DNA of 64,000 nucleotides from Mycolicibacterium tokaiense (GTDB taxonomy: Bacteria; Actinomycetota; Actinomycetes; Mycobacteriales; Mycobacteriaceae). Positions 1 to 7,433 of the stretch are shown one piece after another (positions within the stretch are counted from its first letter, which is position 1; each line of letters begins with the position of its first letter). Below the pieces are notes generated by a model. It made no database searches and was not told where the DNA came from. It saw nothing but the letters and a program-made list of their open reading frames with translations. Made by a program: the position numbers and the translations under genes. The stretch is from contig NZ_AP022600.1 in NCBI RefSeq assembly GCF_010725885.1, forward strand, positions 2,852,001 through 2,916,000, read 5' to 3'.

Positions 1-850
1 CGAGCAACACCGCCAATGCTGCCAGGTAGAGCCACAGGACCACAGCGATCGGCGCGGCCAGCAGCCGGAACACCTCGTCGTCCGCGTTGAAATCCAGATA
101 GACCCGCAGTGCCGCGGCGGCCAGCAGGAACACCGCCATGGCGAGAACAGCCCCGGGGACGTCGCGACGCCAGGGCGTCCGCCAGGGCACGCCCAGGTGG
201 TACAGCGTGGTCAGGACCCCGACCAGGATCACCACCACGGCCGGCCAGAAGAGACGATCCAGTAGTGCCAGGGTGGTCTCTGCCACGGCCTCGGGCGTCA
301 TCCACCGGATCAACCGGGGGCCGATCACCATCGGCGGCAGCAGCGCGACGGCCCCGAGCAGGCCGGCGGCAGTCACCGTCAGCGCCAGCAACCTACGCCG
401 CCAGCCTCGCCGGGGTGGAACTCCGTAGGCGATCGTGATGGTCTCCAGATAGCGGTTGATGGCCCGAGATCCGGTCCAGACGGCCACCACGATGCCCACC
501 GAGACCACACTCCCGTGGGTCTGTTCCAGGACGGCCCGGGCCACCGGTTCGTACGACGCGTAGGTGCGTGCCGACAGCGCCGATTCGGGTGCGTCGAACA
601 CCAGGCGGCGTAATTGGCGAGAGCCTTCGGGCCCCAGAATCCCGGCGATGAAGCCCAGCGCCCCGATGAGCGCCAACAGCAGCGCCGGTAACGAGATGAC
701 CGTGAACAGCGCGGCTTCTGCGGCCAGGCCGGGGACACGGTGTTCGCCGGCCCGCCGTGCCGTGCGGACGGCAAGCCGCCACAACTGGGCGACCGGCTGC
801 GGTGAGCGAGCCAGCAGTCGCCGGCCCCTACGACGCAGGCCCGACTCCAC
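1..850 (-). CDS. YihY/BrkB-family inner membrane protein, 3' end beyond the window
   Basis: The reverse strand reads as a multi-pass membrane protein of the YihY/virulence factor BrkB family. I see an amphipathic basic start, then the family pattern AGEHRVPGLAAEAALFT, a hydrophobic span with LLALIGALGF, the motif VWTGSRAINRY typical of the family, further helices and a late WLYLAALAVLL span. About 283 codons are present and the C-terminus lies outside the window. A GTG at 850 is taken as start because it follows the stop of the upstream chorismate mutase gene by 17 nt. Many family members were first called RNase BN in error; the true function is unknown, probably envelope related. Confidence 0.8.
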   Translation of the reverse strand, partial: MESGLRRRGRRLLARSPQPVAQLWRLAVRTARRAGEHRVPGLAAEAALFTVISLPALLLALIGALGFIAGILGPEGSRQLRRLVFDAPESALSARTYASYEPVARAVLEQTHGSVVSVGIVVAVWTGSRAINRYLETITIAYGVPPRRGWRRRLLALTVTAAGLLGAVALLPPMVIGPRLIRWMTPEAVAETTLALLDRLFWPAVVVILVGVLTTLYHLGVPWRTPWRRDVPGAVLAMAVFLLAAAALRVYLDFNADDEVFRLLAAPIAVVLWLYLAALAVLL

Positions 851-867
851 CGCGGCGAGGCGGCGCC

Positions 868-1422
868 TCAAGAGCAGTAGGACTCGGTGGCCGTCGTCAG
901 GGCTTGGGCGTACATCGGGTCCAGGGCGCGGTCGTGGATCACCGCCTGTTCGGCGCTGCCCAGTGCTTGCCGGCAGGCCGGGCCCAGCAACGTATCCCGG
1001 TGCAGCGAGATCTCATTGACGATGGTCTTGTTGAAAGCATTGATGGCGTCGCGCGATACGGACAGATCCGGCGCAGTCACCGGGGCGACCGCCGGATCCA
1101 GCTTCCACTGCCCGAACCGCGTGTACTGGATGCCTTCGTTGGCGTCGATCTGGTCCTGGAACACCGCCCGCACGTACATCGCGTCGACCTGCTGGGCGGT
1201 GGCATCGGCGGCCACGGTGTCCAGCACCACCGCCACCCGGGGCGGATCGTTGATGGGCCCGCCGTTGACCCACTTGAAGGCGGCTACGTTCTCGGCGGTC
1301 TGCAACCGCTGGGTCACGGTGTCGACCAGGGTGTACAGCGGGCTGGGCTCGGCGGTGGCCACCGGGGCTGCGGCCAGGAGGGCCGCTGCGGCCAGCGGTA
1401 AGGCGATCAGAGAAGTACGCAC
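868..1422 (-). CDS. Secreted chorismate mutase, AroQ gamma class
   Basis: This 184-residue protein converts chorismate to prephenate and belongs to the exported AroQ-gamma class (Rv1885c type in M. tuberculosis). A signal peptide spans about residues 1-24 and ends in VATAEP. The mature part shows the all-helical AroQ-gamma signature: LQTAENVAAFKW, DQIDANEGIQYTRFGQWK, and two C-terminal cysteines (in GPACRQAL and the final SYCS) that form the class disulfide. The role of periplasmic chorismate mutase is unsettled. It starts with GTG, sits second in a three-gene minus operon, and is one of two unrelated chorismate mutase classes in this window (the other is at 9964-10281). Confidence 0.9.
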   Translation of the reverse strand: MRTSLIALPLAAAALLAAAPVATAEPSPLYTLVDTVTQRLQTAENVAAFKWVNGGPINDPPRVAVVLDTVAADATAQQVDAMYVRAVFQDQIDANEGIQYTRFGQWKLDPAVAPVTAPDLSVSRDAINAFNKTIVNEISLHRDTLLGPACRQALGSAEQAVIHDRALDPMYAQALTTATESYCS

Positions 1423-1449
1423 ACTGCCATCTTGGTCGATGGCATGGGA

Positions 1450-1818
1450 TCAGGCCGACAAACGGTCCGGGGCGGCGTCTGGGGCAGTGTGCCGGCGTGG
1501 TGCTTCGACCGTGCGCAGGCTCGGGCGGCGATACCGGGCGCGATAACGCTCGACGCGGTCCTGTTCCAGTTGATCGGCCCAGAAGCTGCGCTTGTGGGTG
1601 GCCCCGGCGGCCTCGCTGGCCCTGGCCAGGGCGGCCGCGCCGCGGCGGAAGCTCAGTACCGAGCCGGCCGCGGTGAGTGTCAGCGAGGTTGCGGCCGTGG
1701 CGGCCACCACCTCGCTGGCGAACGCCAGACCTGCCGTCAGCGCCCCGAGGGAGACGAACGCAAGCAGCAACATCAGGTAGCCCAGGTAGCTGATGGTCGA
1801 CGGTCTGAGGCGGGTCAC
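1450..1818 (-). CDS. Small two-helix membrane protein, function unknown
   Basis: The 122-residue product begins VTRLRPSTISYLGYLM and has two hydrophobic helices at about residues 10-32 and 36-56, followed by a charged tail rich in Arg and Ala. I do not recognise a family with a known function. The GTG at 1818 is preferred over longer starts because AAAGGA lies about 6 nt upstream. It leads the operon with the secreted chorismate mutase and the BrkB-type gene. It diverges from a TetR regulator across an intergenic palindrome, so it is the probable target of that regulator. Confidence 0.7.
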   Translation of the reverse strand: MTRLRPSTISYLGYLMLLLAFVSLGALTAGLAFASEVVAATAATSLTLTAAGSVLSFRRGAAALARASEAAGATHKRSFWADQLEQDRVERYRARYRRPSLRTVEAPRRHTAPDAAPDRLSA

Positions 1819-1848
1819 GTGAGTCCTTTCTATCAAACGATACGCGTA

Positions 1849-1862
1849 GCGTAGCGCTACGC
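1849..1862. promoter_or_regulatory. Palindromic operator candidate between TetR gene and membrane-protein operon
   Basis: A perfect 14-bp palindrome, gcgtagcgctacgc, lies midway between two divergent genes. A partial copy of the gtagcg half-site follows near 1869. This is the usual layout for an autoregulating TetR protein. The link to the adjacent regulator is inferred from position. Confidence 0.5.
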
Positions 1863-1909
1863 CCAGTGTAGCGTGATGAGGGTCGAGAACATTCCCGAGC
1901 GACCGTCGG

Positions 1910-2461
1910 ATGGTGCATATGGACAGCGTCGAAGACCGCATCGCCGAGGCCACGTTGGCGCTGCTGCGCAGCGGCGGACCCCGCGCGGTCACCGTGGAAG
2001 CGGTGGCGGCCGCCTCCGGTGTCGCCAAGACAACGATCTACCGACGACACCGGGACCGGCGAGAAGTGCTCTCGGCGGCGCTGTCCCGGGTGGCTTCTCC
2101 GCCGCCGATCGACCCCGACGCTTCGGCCACCGACCGGCTGCGCTGGTTGATCACCCAGGCCGTCGAAGCGGTGTCGGGCGGTGTCGGCCTCGGCGGGGTG
2201 GCCGCGATGCTCACCGACGAGGATCCCGAGTTCACCACGCTGTTCCGCCGCATCCTGGTGCAGCAGCGCGAGCGACTGGAGGCGGTGATCGACGTCGGCA
2301 AAGCAGACGGTGGGCTGCGCCCCGACCTGGACAACGCGGCGCTACTGGATGCGATCGTGGGCGCCTACCTCGCCGAGCATGCGCGCACCGGGGCGGTGGC
2401 TGTGCAGTGGCGGGAGCGACTGTTCGTGTTGTTGTGGCCCGCCGTGCAACCGGTCGGGTGA
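1910..2461 (+). CDS. TetR-family transcriptional regulator
   Basis: The protein (183 residues) has an N-terminal helix-turn-helix at about residues 10-55 with the pattern VTVEAVAAASGVAKTTIYRRHRDRREVL, typical of TetR repressors. The C-terminal half is a helical ligand and dimer domain that ends GAVAVQWRERLFVLLWPAV. An in-frame ATG at 1919 is an equally good start. The gene diverges from the small membrane-protein operon, with a palindrome in between, and probably represses that operon and itself. The ligand is unknown. Confidence 0.88.
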   Translation: MVHMDSVEDRIAEATLALLRSGGPRAVTVEAVAAASGVAKTTIYRRHRDRREVLSAALSRVASPPPIDPDASATDRLRWLITQAVEAVSGGVGLGGVAAMLTDEDPEFTTLFRRILVQQRERLEAVIDVGKADGGLRPDLDNAALLDAIVGAYLAEHARTGAVAVQWRERLFVLLWPAVQPVG

Positions 2462-2493
2462 CAAATCTCGGCGCAGATCGGCAAACTGGACTG

Positions 2494-3357
2494 GTGCCCG
2501 AACTCCCAGAAGTCGAAGCGCTGGCCGACTACCTGCGCGCCCACGCCGTCGGCTTGCCGGTGGGCCGGATCGACGTCTCGGCGTTTTCGGTGCTCAAGAC
2601 GTTCGACCCACCGGTCACCGCTCTGTACGGGCAGACCGTCACCGGGGCCCACCGCTGGGCCAAGTACCTGGGCCTGCAGGTCGGGGAGTGGCACCTGATC
2701 ACCCACCTCTCGCGGGCCGGCTGGCTGCGCTGGTCGGACAAGCTGGCCGCGACACCACTGAAGCCGGGCAAAGGACCCATCGCCTTGCGGGTGCACCTCG
2801 GAACACCGGGGGAGGCACCGGGATTCGACCTCACCGAGGCGGGCACCCAGAAGCGGCTCGCGGTGTGGCTGGTCGATGATCCCGCGAAGGTGCCCGGCAT
2901 CGCCTCGCTGGGGCCGGACGCGCTGGCCCTGGGGCCCGAAGAACTGGCAGCGGTGCTGCGCGGCAACACCGGTCGGATCAAATCGGTGATCACCGATCAG
3001 AAGGTGATCGCCGGAATCGGCAACGCCTACAGCGACGAGATCCTGCACGTGGCCAAACTGTCGCCGTTCGCCACTGCGGGCAAACTCACCGACGCGCAGT
3101 TGGGAGCCCTGCACGACGCGATGATCTCCGTGCTGACCGATGCCGTCGCCCGCTCGGTGGGGCAGCAGGCCGCAACGCTGAAGGGCGAGAAGCGTTCTGG
3201 GCTGCGGGTGCACGCCCGCACCGGCATGCCGTGCCCGGTGTGTGGAGACACGGTGCGCGAGGTCTCGTTCGCCGACAAGTCCTTTCAGTACTGCGCGACG
3301 TGTCAGACCGGCGGCAAGGTGCTGGCCGACCGGCGGATGTCGAAGCTGCTCAAGTGA
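2494..3357 (+). CDS. Fpg/Nei-family DNA glycosylase / AP lyase
   Basis: This is a base-excision repair enzyme of the formamidopyrimidine-DNA glycosylase superfamily, 287 residues. The N-terminus reads (V)PELPEVEAL, so the catalytic proline and glutamate follow the initiator directly; this fixes the GTG at 2494 against a much longer upstream frame. The helix-two-turn-helix region contains VIAGIGNAYSDEIL, and a C-terminal zinc finger has CPVC then CATC. By position it matches Rv0944, which as I recall is a shortened 158-residue relic in M. tuberculosis, whereas this copy looks complete. Substrate preference (8-oxoG or oxidised pyrimidines) cannot be read from sequence. Confidence 0.9.
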   Translation: MPELPEVEALADYLRAHAVGLPVGRIDVSAFSVLKTFDPPVTALYGQTVTGAHRWAKYLGLQVGEWHLITHLSRAGWLRWSDKLAATPLKPGKGPIALRVHLGTPGEAPGFDLTEAGTQKRLAVWLVDDPAKVPGIASLGPDALALGPEELAAVLRGNTGRIKSVITDQKVIAGIGNAYSDEILHVAKLSPFATAGKLTDAQLGALHDAMISVLTDAVARSVGQQAATLKGEKRSGLRVHARTGMPCPVCGDTVREVSFADKSFQYCATCQTGGKVLADRRMSKLLK

Positions 3358-3454
3358 ACCGGCTGAATTCATGAACCGGCTGCGGGTGTGGTGCAGCTCG
3401 CACCCACATGTCCAGGTGGTTTAAGGACGAAGACGCGGTGGTAGCCCTAGCGAC

Positions 3455-4030
3455 ATGATGGTGAAACTTTCGAAGATGACCCCCGCATTGTTCGCAGGTG
3501 CCGCAGCCGCGGCGTTCGCCTTCGCCCCCGCCGCGATGGCCACCACCCCGGCTCCGCCGCCACCGCCGTGCGTCAACGCCGACGGCACCCCGTGTGCAGG
3601 TAACGCGGTGGCTGGTCCCGGTGGCGCGGCTGCCGTGGCGCCGGGAGGCACCGGTGCCGAGGCGGGTCCCGGCGGCGCCTCTGCGGCCGTCCCGGGTGGA
3701 CCTGCCGTCGACGCCGGTCCGGGCGGCGCCAGCGCAGTGGTGCCCGGTGGCACCGGAGCTGAAGCCGGTCCCGGTGGCGCCGCCGCCACTGTTCCCGGCG
3801 GTGTGGCTCAGGCCGGCCCTGACGGGGCTGCTGCCGTTGCTCCCGGTGGCACCGGCGCCGCGGCCGGCCCCGATGGTGCCAGCGCTTCGGTTCCCGGTGG
3901 GCCTGCGGTGGACGCCGGTCCCGGTGGTGCCAGTGTCGATATCCCCGGCGGCCCGGTGGGATCTGCCGGACCCGGTGGAGCGACGGGCTGCATCCCCGGC
4001 CTCGGCTGTGCCACCGTCCCGGCCGGCTGA
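3455..4030 (+). CDS. Secreted collagen-like Gly/Pro/Ala repeat protein
   Basis: The 191-residue product has a signal peptide (about residues 1-30, ending AAMATTPAPP), a short Pro-rich stretch with two cysteines (PPCVNADGTPCAG), then about eight imperfect repeats of roughly 17 residues of the form AGPGGASAxVPGGTGAE, and a C-terminal CIPGLGC pair. The signal peptide and the periodicity select this frame over two overlapping open frames. The Gly-rich repeats recall collagen-like or elastic surface proteins, but strict Gly-X-Y triplets are not kept throughout. It is monocistronic and is followed by a strong hairpin. Function is unknown; surface or matrix exposure is inferred. Confidence 0.8.
   Translation: MMVKLSKMTPALFAGAAAAAFAFAPAAMATTPAPPPPPCVNADGTPCAGNAVAGPGGAAAVAPGGTGAEAGPGGASAAVPGGPAVDAGPGGASAVVPGGTGAEAGPGGAAATVPGGVAQAGPDGAAAVAPGGTGAAAGPDGASASVPGGPAVDAGPGGASVDIPGGPVGSAGPGGATGCIPGLGCATVPAG
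3609..4000 (+). repeat. About eight degenerate 51-bp coding repeats
   Basis: The coding sequence is built from tandem units of about 51 bp that encode AGPGGA-x4-PGG-x4. Units differ in sequence, and two carry GPDG in place of GPGG, so they are old rather than freshly amplified. Copy number may vary between strains. Confidence 0.7.
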
Positions 4031-4046
4031 TCAACTGATCTGAAAT

Positions 4047-4086
4047 ACACTGCGGCACACGGTCTTGTGATCGTGTGCCGCAGTGT
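4047..4086 (+). terminator. Strong stem-loop after the collagen-like gene
   Basis: A 15-bp stem (left arm 4047-4061, right arm 4072-4086) encloses a 10-nt loop. It lies 17 nt after the stop codon. There is no U-tract, as is common for mycobacterial stem-loop terminators. Confidence 0.65.
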
Positions 4087-4100
4087 GCTGTCCGGGGTGC

Positions 4101-4220
4101 GGCGGCTCAGCCCACCCGGCTCACACGTCGGGCCGGGCTGGTCTTCGCCTGGCGGCTCAGCCCACCCGGCTCACACGTCGGGCCGGGCTGGTCTTCGCCT
4201 GGCGGCTCAGCCCACCCGGC
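4101..4220. repeat. 50-bp tandem repeat, 2.4 copies, overlapping the 3' end of pgi
   Basis: Two identical 50-bp units (4101-4150 and 4151-4200) are followed by a 20-bp partial unit (4201-4220). The unit begins ggcggctcagcccacccggc and contains a cccggc/gccggg inverted repeat. The partial copy supplies the last codons and stop of pgi on the minus strand, so each unit repeats that gene end. It behaves like a minisatellite locus. Confidence 0.9.
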
Positions 4221-5862
4221 CCCGTTCAGTCCGGTAGTGGCGCACCAGTGCGTCGGTCGAGCTGTCCGACTGCTGCTCCGGCGACCCGTCGCCGGTAATC
4301 ACCGGCAGCAGCGCTTTCGCCTGGGTCTTGCCGAGTTCCACGCCCCACTGGTCGAACGAGTCGATGCCCCACACCACGCCCTCGGTGAACACCTGGTGCT
4401 CGTAGAGCGCGATCAGCTGTCCCACCACCGACGGCGTGAGCTTGGTGGCCAGGATCGATGTCGACGGCCGGTTGCCCGGCATCACCTTGTGTGGCACCAC
4501 GTCAGCCGGAGTTCCTTCAGCGGCAATGGCTTCGGCGGTCTTGCCGAACGCCAACACCTGGGTCTGGGCGAAGAAGTTGCTCATCAGCAGGTCGTGCATG
4601 CTGCCGGTTCCGTCGGCGGTCGGCAGGTCGTCGGTGGGCTGGGAAAATCCGATGAAATCCGATGGCACCAGCCGGGTGCCCTGGTGCAACAGCTGGTAGA
4701 ACGCGTGCTGGCCGTTGGTCCCGGGTTCGCCCCAGAAGATCTCGCCGGTGTCGGTGGTCACCGGAGAACCGTTGGCGCGCACCGACTTCCCGTTGGATTC
4801 CATGGTGAGCTGCTGCAGGTAGGCCGCGAAACGGGCCAGGTCGTTGGAATACGGCAGCACCGCGCGGGACTGGGCGCCGAAGAAGTTCGAATACCACAAC
4901 CCGATCAGGCCCAGCAGTGCCGGTGCGTTGGATTCGATTGGCGCGGTGCGGAAGTGCTCGTCCACCAGGTGGAAACCGGACAGGAAATCGGCGAAGGCCT
5001 CCTTGCCGATCACGGCCATCACGCTCAGGCCGATGGCGCTGTCGACGCTGTAGCGTCCACCCACCCAGTCCCAGAAGCCGAACATGTTCGCGGTGTCGAT
5101 CCCGAACTCGTCGACCAGCTTCTTGTTGGTGGACACCGCCACGAAGTGCTTGCTCACGGCGGCGTCGCCCAGGGCGTCGGTGAGCCAACGCCGCGCCGCG
5201 GTGGCGTTCGTCAGGGTCTCCAACGTCGAGAACGTCTTGGACGCGACGATGAACAAGGTGCTGGCCGGGTCCAGGTCGGCCAGGGTGGCCACCAGGTCGG
5301 CCGGGTCGACGTTCGAGACGAACCGCGCCGAGATCCCGGCGTCGGCGTAGTGCCGCAAAGCCTGGTACACCATGACCGGCCCCAGATCCGAGCCGCCGAT
5401 GCCGATGTTCACCACGGTCTTGATGCGCTCACCGGTGGCGCCGGTCCACTCGCCGCTGCGCAGCCGGTCGGTGAAGGCACCCATGGCGTCGAGCACCTCG
5501 TGCACGTCGGCCACCACGTCCTGGCCGTCGACGCTCAACTGCGCGTCGCGGGGCAGCCGCAGCGCGGTGTGCAGCACGGCGCGGTCCTCGGAGGTGTTGA
5601 TGTGCTCACCGGCGAACATGGCGGCGCGGCGGGCCTCGAACCCGGCGGCCCGGGCCAGGTCGGCCAGCAGCGTCAGGGTCTCGCGGGTGACGCGGTGCTT
5701 GCTGTAGTCGATGTAGAGATCGCCGACGGTGAGGGTGAGTTCCTCACCCCGGGAAGGGTCTTCGGCAAATATCTCGGTGAGGTGTTTGGTGCCGATCTCG
5801 TCGAAGTGACGGGTGAGTGCGGTCCAGGCTGGAGTCTCGGAGATATCCACGATGTCGGTCAT
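4207..5862 (-). CDS. pgi: Glucose-6-phosphate isomerase
   Basis: Pgi interconverts glucose 6-phosphate and fructose 6-phosphate in glycolysis and gluconeogenesis. The 551-residue protein carries the family signatures: [10 protein letters not shown] near residue 150, SKTFSTLET around 215, and [18 protein letters not shown] near the C-terminus with the catalytic lysine. The ATG at 5862 ([13 protein letters not shown]) is chosen over a TTG two codons upstream. The last codons fall in a 50-bp tandem repeat. It diverges from an aldehyde dehydrogenase gene with 49 bp between starts. Confidence 0.97.
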   Translation of the reverse strand: MTDIVDISETPAWTALTRHFDEIGTKHLTEIFAEDPSRGEELTLTVGDLYIDYSKHRVTRETLTLLADLARAAGFEARRAAMFAGEHINTSEDRAVLHTALRLPRDAQLSVDGQDVVADVHEVLDAMGAFTDRLRSGEWTGATGERIKTVVNIGIGGSDLGPVMVYQALRHYADAGISARFVSNVDPADLVATLADLDPASTLFIVASKTFSTLETLTNATAARRWLTDALGDAAVSKHFVAVSTNKKLVDEFGIDTANMFGFWDWVGGRYSVDSAIGLSVMAVIGKEAFADFLSGFHLVDEHFRTAPIESNAPALLGLIGLWYSNFFGAQSRAVLPYSNDLARFAAYLQQLTMESNGKSVRANGSPVTTDTGEIFWGEPGTNGQHAFYQLLHQGTRLVPSDFIGFSQPTDDLPTADGTGSMHDLLMSNFFAQTQVLAFGKTAEAIAAEGTPADVVPHKVMPGNRPSTSILATKLTPSVVGQLIALYEHQVFTEGVVWGIDSFDQWGVELGKTQAKALLPVITGDGSPEQQSDSSTDALVRHYRTERGRVG

Positions 5863-5911
5863 TCCCAAACCCTAGTGCGGACCATGCGGCCAGGGGGTAG
5901 ATGATTGGTGT

Positions 5912-7360
5912 ATGGACATCGCCGCGCTGCTGAAGTCAGTTCCCACCGGGCTGTGGATCGGCGGTGAGGAACGCGCCGGGTCGTCGACCTTCGAGGTGCG
6001 CAATCCCGCCGACGACGCCGTGCTGGTCTCCGTCGCCGACGCCACCGCCGCCGATGCGATCGCTGCGCTGGACGCGGCCGCCGCCGTGCAGGCGGAGTGG
6101 GCTGCCACCCCGGCCCGCAAGCGCGGGGAGATCCTGCGCTCGGTGTTCGAGACCATCACCGAGCACGCCGACGACATCGCCGCGCTGATGACCCTCGAGA
6201 TGGGCAAGGTGGTGGCCGAGAGCAAGGGCGAGGTGACCTACGGCGCGGAGTTCTTCCGCTGGTTCGCCGAGGAAGCCGTCCGTATCGGCGGTCGCTACCA
6301 GCACAGCCCCGCGGGCAACGGCCGCATCCTGGTGACCCAGCAGGCCGTCGGCCCGTGCTACGCCATCACCCCCTGGAACTTCCCGCTGGCCATGGGCACC
6401 CGCAAGATGGGTCCCGCGTTCGCCGCCGGCTGCACCATGATCGTCAAGCCGGCCCAGGAGACGCCCCTGACCATGCTGCTGCTGGCCAAGCTGATGGATG
6501 ACGCCGGCCTGCCCAAGGGGGTGCTGTCGGTGCTGCCGACCAGTGATCCCGGCGGTGTCACCACCGCGCTGATCGACGACGGCCGGCTGCGCAAGCTCAC
6601 CTTCACCGGATCGACGGGCGTGGGCAAGGCACTGGTCAAGCAGTCGTCGGACAAGCTGCTGCGCACCTCCATGGAACTCGGCGGCAACGCCCCCTTCATC
6701 GTGTTCGACGACGCCGACGTCGACGCTGCCGTGGACGGCGCCATCCTGGCCAAGATGCGCAACGGTGGCGAGGCCTGCACCGCCGCCAACCGCTTCCACG
6801 TCGCCAACGCCGTCCGCGAGGAGTTCACCGAGAAGCTGGTCAAGCGGATGAGCGAGTTCACCCTCGGCAACGGCCTGGACGAGTCGTCCAAGCTGGGCCC
6901 GCTGATCAGCACCAAGCAGCTGTCGAAGGTCACCGAACTGGTCACCGATGCCGTCGACCGCGGCGCCGCAGTGGCAGTCGGCGGAGAGGCGCCCGGTGGC
7001 GCAGGCCACTTCTACCCGGCCACGGTGCTCACCGACGTCCCCGCCGACGCCCGCATCCTCAAGGAGGAGGTGTTCGGGCCCGTCGCACCGATCACCGGCT
7101 TCGACACCGAGGACGAGGGCGTCGCCGCCGCCAACAACACCGAGTACGGACTGGCGGCCTACGTGTACACCAAGTCCCTCGACCGCGCGCTGCGCGTGGC
7201 GGAGAGCATCGAGTCCGGCATGGTGGGCATCAACCGCGGCGTCATCTCCGATGCCGCCGCACCGTTCGGCGGCATCAAGGAATCCGGCTTCGGCCGTGAG
7301 GGCGGCACCGAGGGCATCGAGGAGTACCTCGACACCAAGTACATCGCGTTGACTCTGTAA
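5912..7360 (+). CDS. NAD(P)-dependent aldehyde dehydrogenase, succinate-semialdehyde type
   Basis: This 482-residue enzyme oxidises an aldehyde to the acid. Visible motifs are the Rossmann/transition segment TPWNFPLAM, FTGSTGVGKAL, the general base in MELGGNAPFIVF and the catalytic cysteine in GGEACTAANRF. The pattern (LEMGKVVAESKGEV, EEVFGPVAPI, GGIKESGFGREGG) fits succinate-semialdehyde dehydrogenases of the GabD class, which feed 4-aminobutyrate or 2-oxoglutarate-derived succinate semialdehyde into the TCA cycle. No 4-aminobutyrate transaminase gene is nearby, so the substrate is inferred from family resemblance only. Confidence 0.85.
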   Translation: MDIAALLKSVPTGLWIGGEERAGSSTFEVRNPADDAVLVSVADATAADAIAALDAAAAVQAEWAATPARKRGEILRSVFETITEHADDIAALMTLEMGKVVAESKGEVTYGAEFFRWFAEEAVRIGGRYQHSPAGNGRILVTQQAVGPCYAITPWNFPLAMGTRKMGPAFAAGCTMIVKPAQETPLTMLLLAKLMDDAGLPKGVLSVLPTSDPGGVTTALIDDGRLRKLTFTGSTGVGKALVKQSSDKLLRTSMELGGNAPFIVFDDADVDAAVDGAILAKMRNGGEACTAANRFHVANAVREEFTEKLVKRMSEFTLGNGLDESSKLGPLISTKQLSKVTELVTDAVDRGAAVAVGGEAPGGAGHFYPATVLTDVPADARILKEEVFGPVAPITGFDTEDEGVAAANNTEYGLAAYVYTKSLDRALRVAESIESGMVGINRGVISDAAAPFGGIKESGFGREGGTEGIEEYLDTKYIALTL

Positions 7361-7433
7361 CCCCGCGGAGCGCCTCCCGGATCGGGCCCCGCCACGCTTC
7401 TAGACTCCCGGCAACACCATGGGAGGTCGGGAC

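Noticed and set aside
1873..2493. N-terminal extension of the Fpg/Nei frame
   Set aside because: The family needs Pro and Glu directly after the initiator, so the protein starts at 2494; the upstream part overlaps the TetR gene in another frame.
4075..5904. A 609-codon plus-strand frame opposite pgi
   Set aside because: Antisense shadow of pgi; its start also runs through the 50-bp tandem repeat, which has no coding signal.
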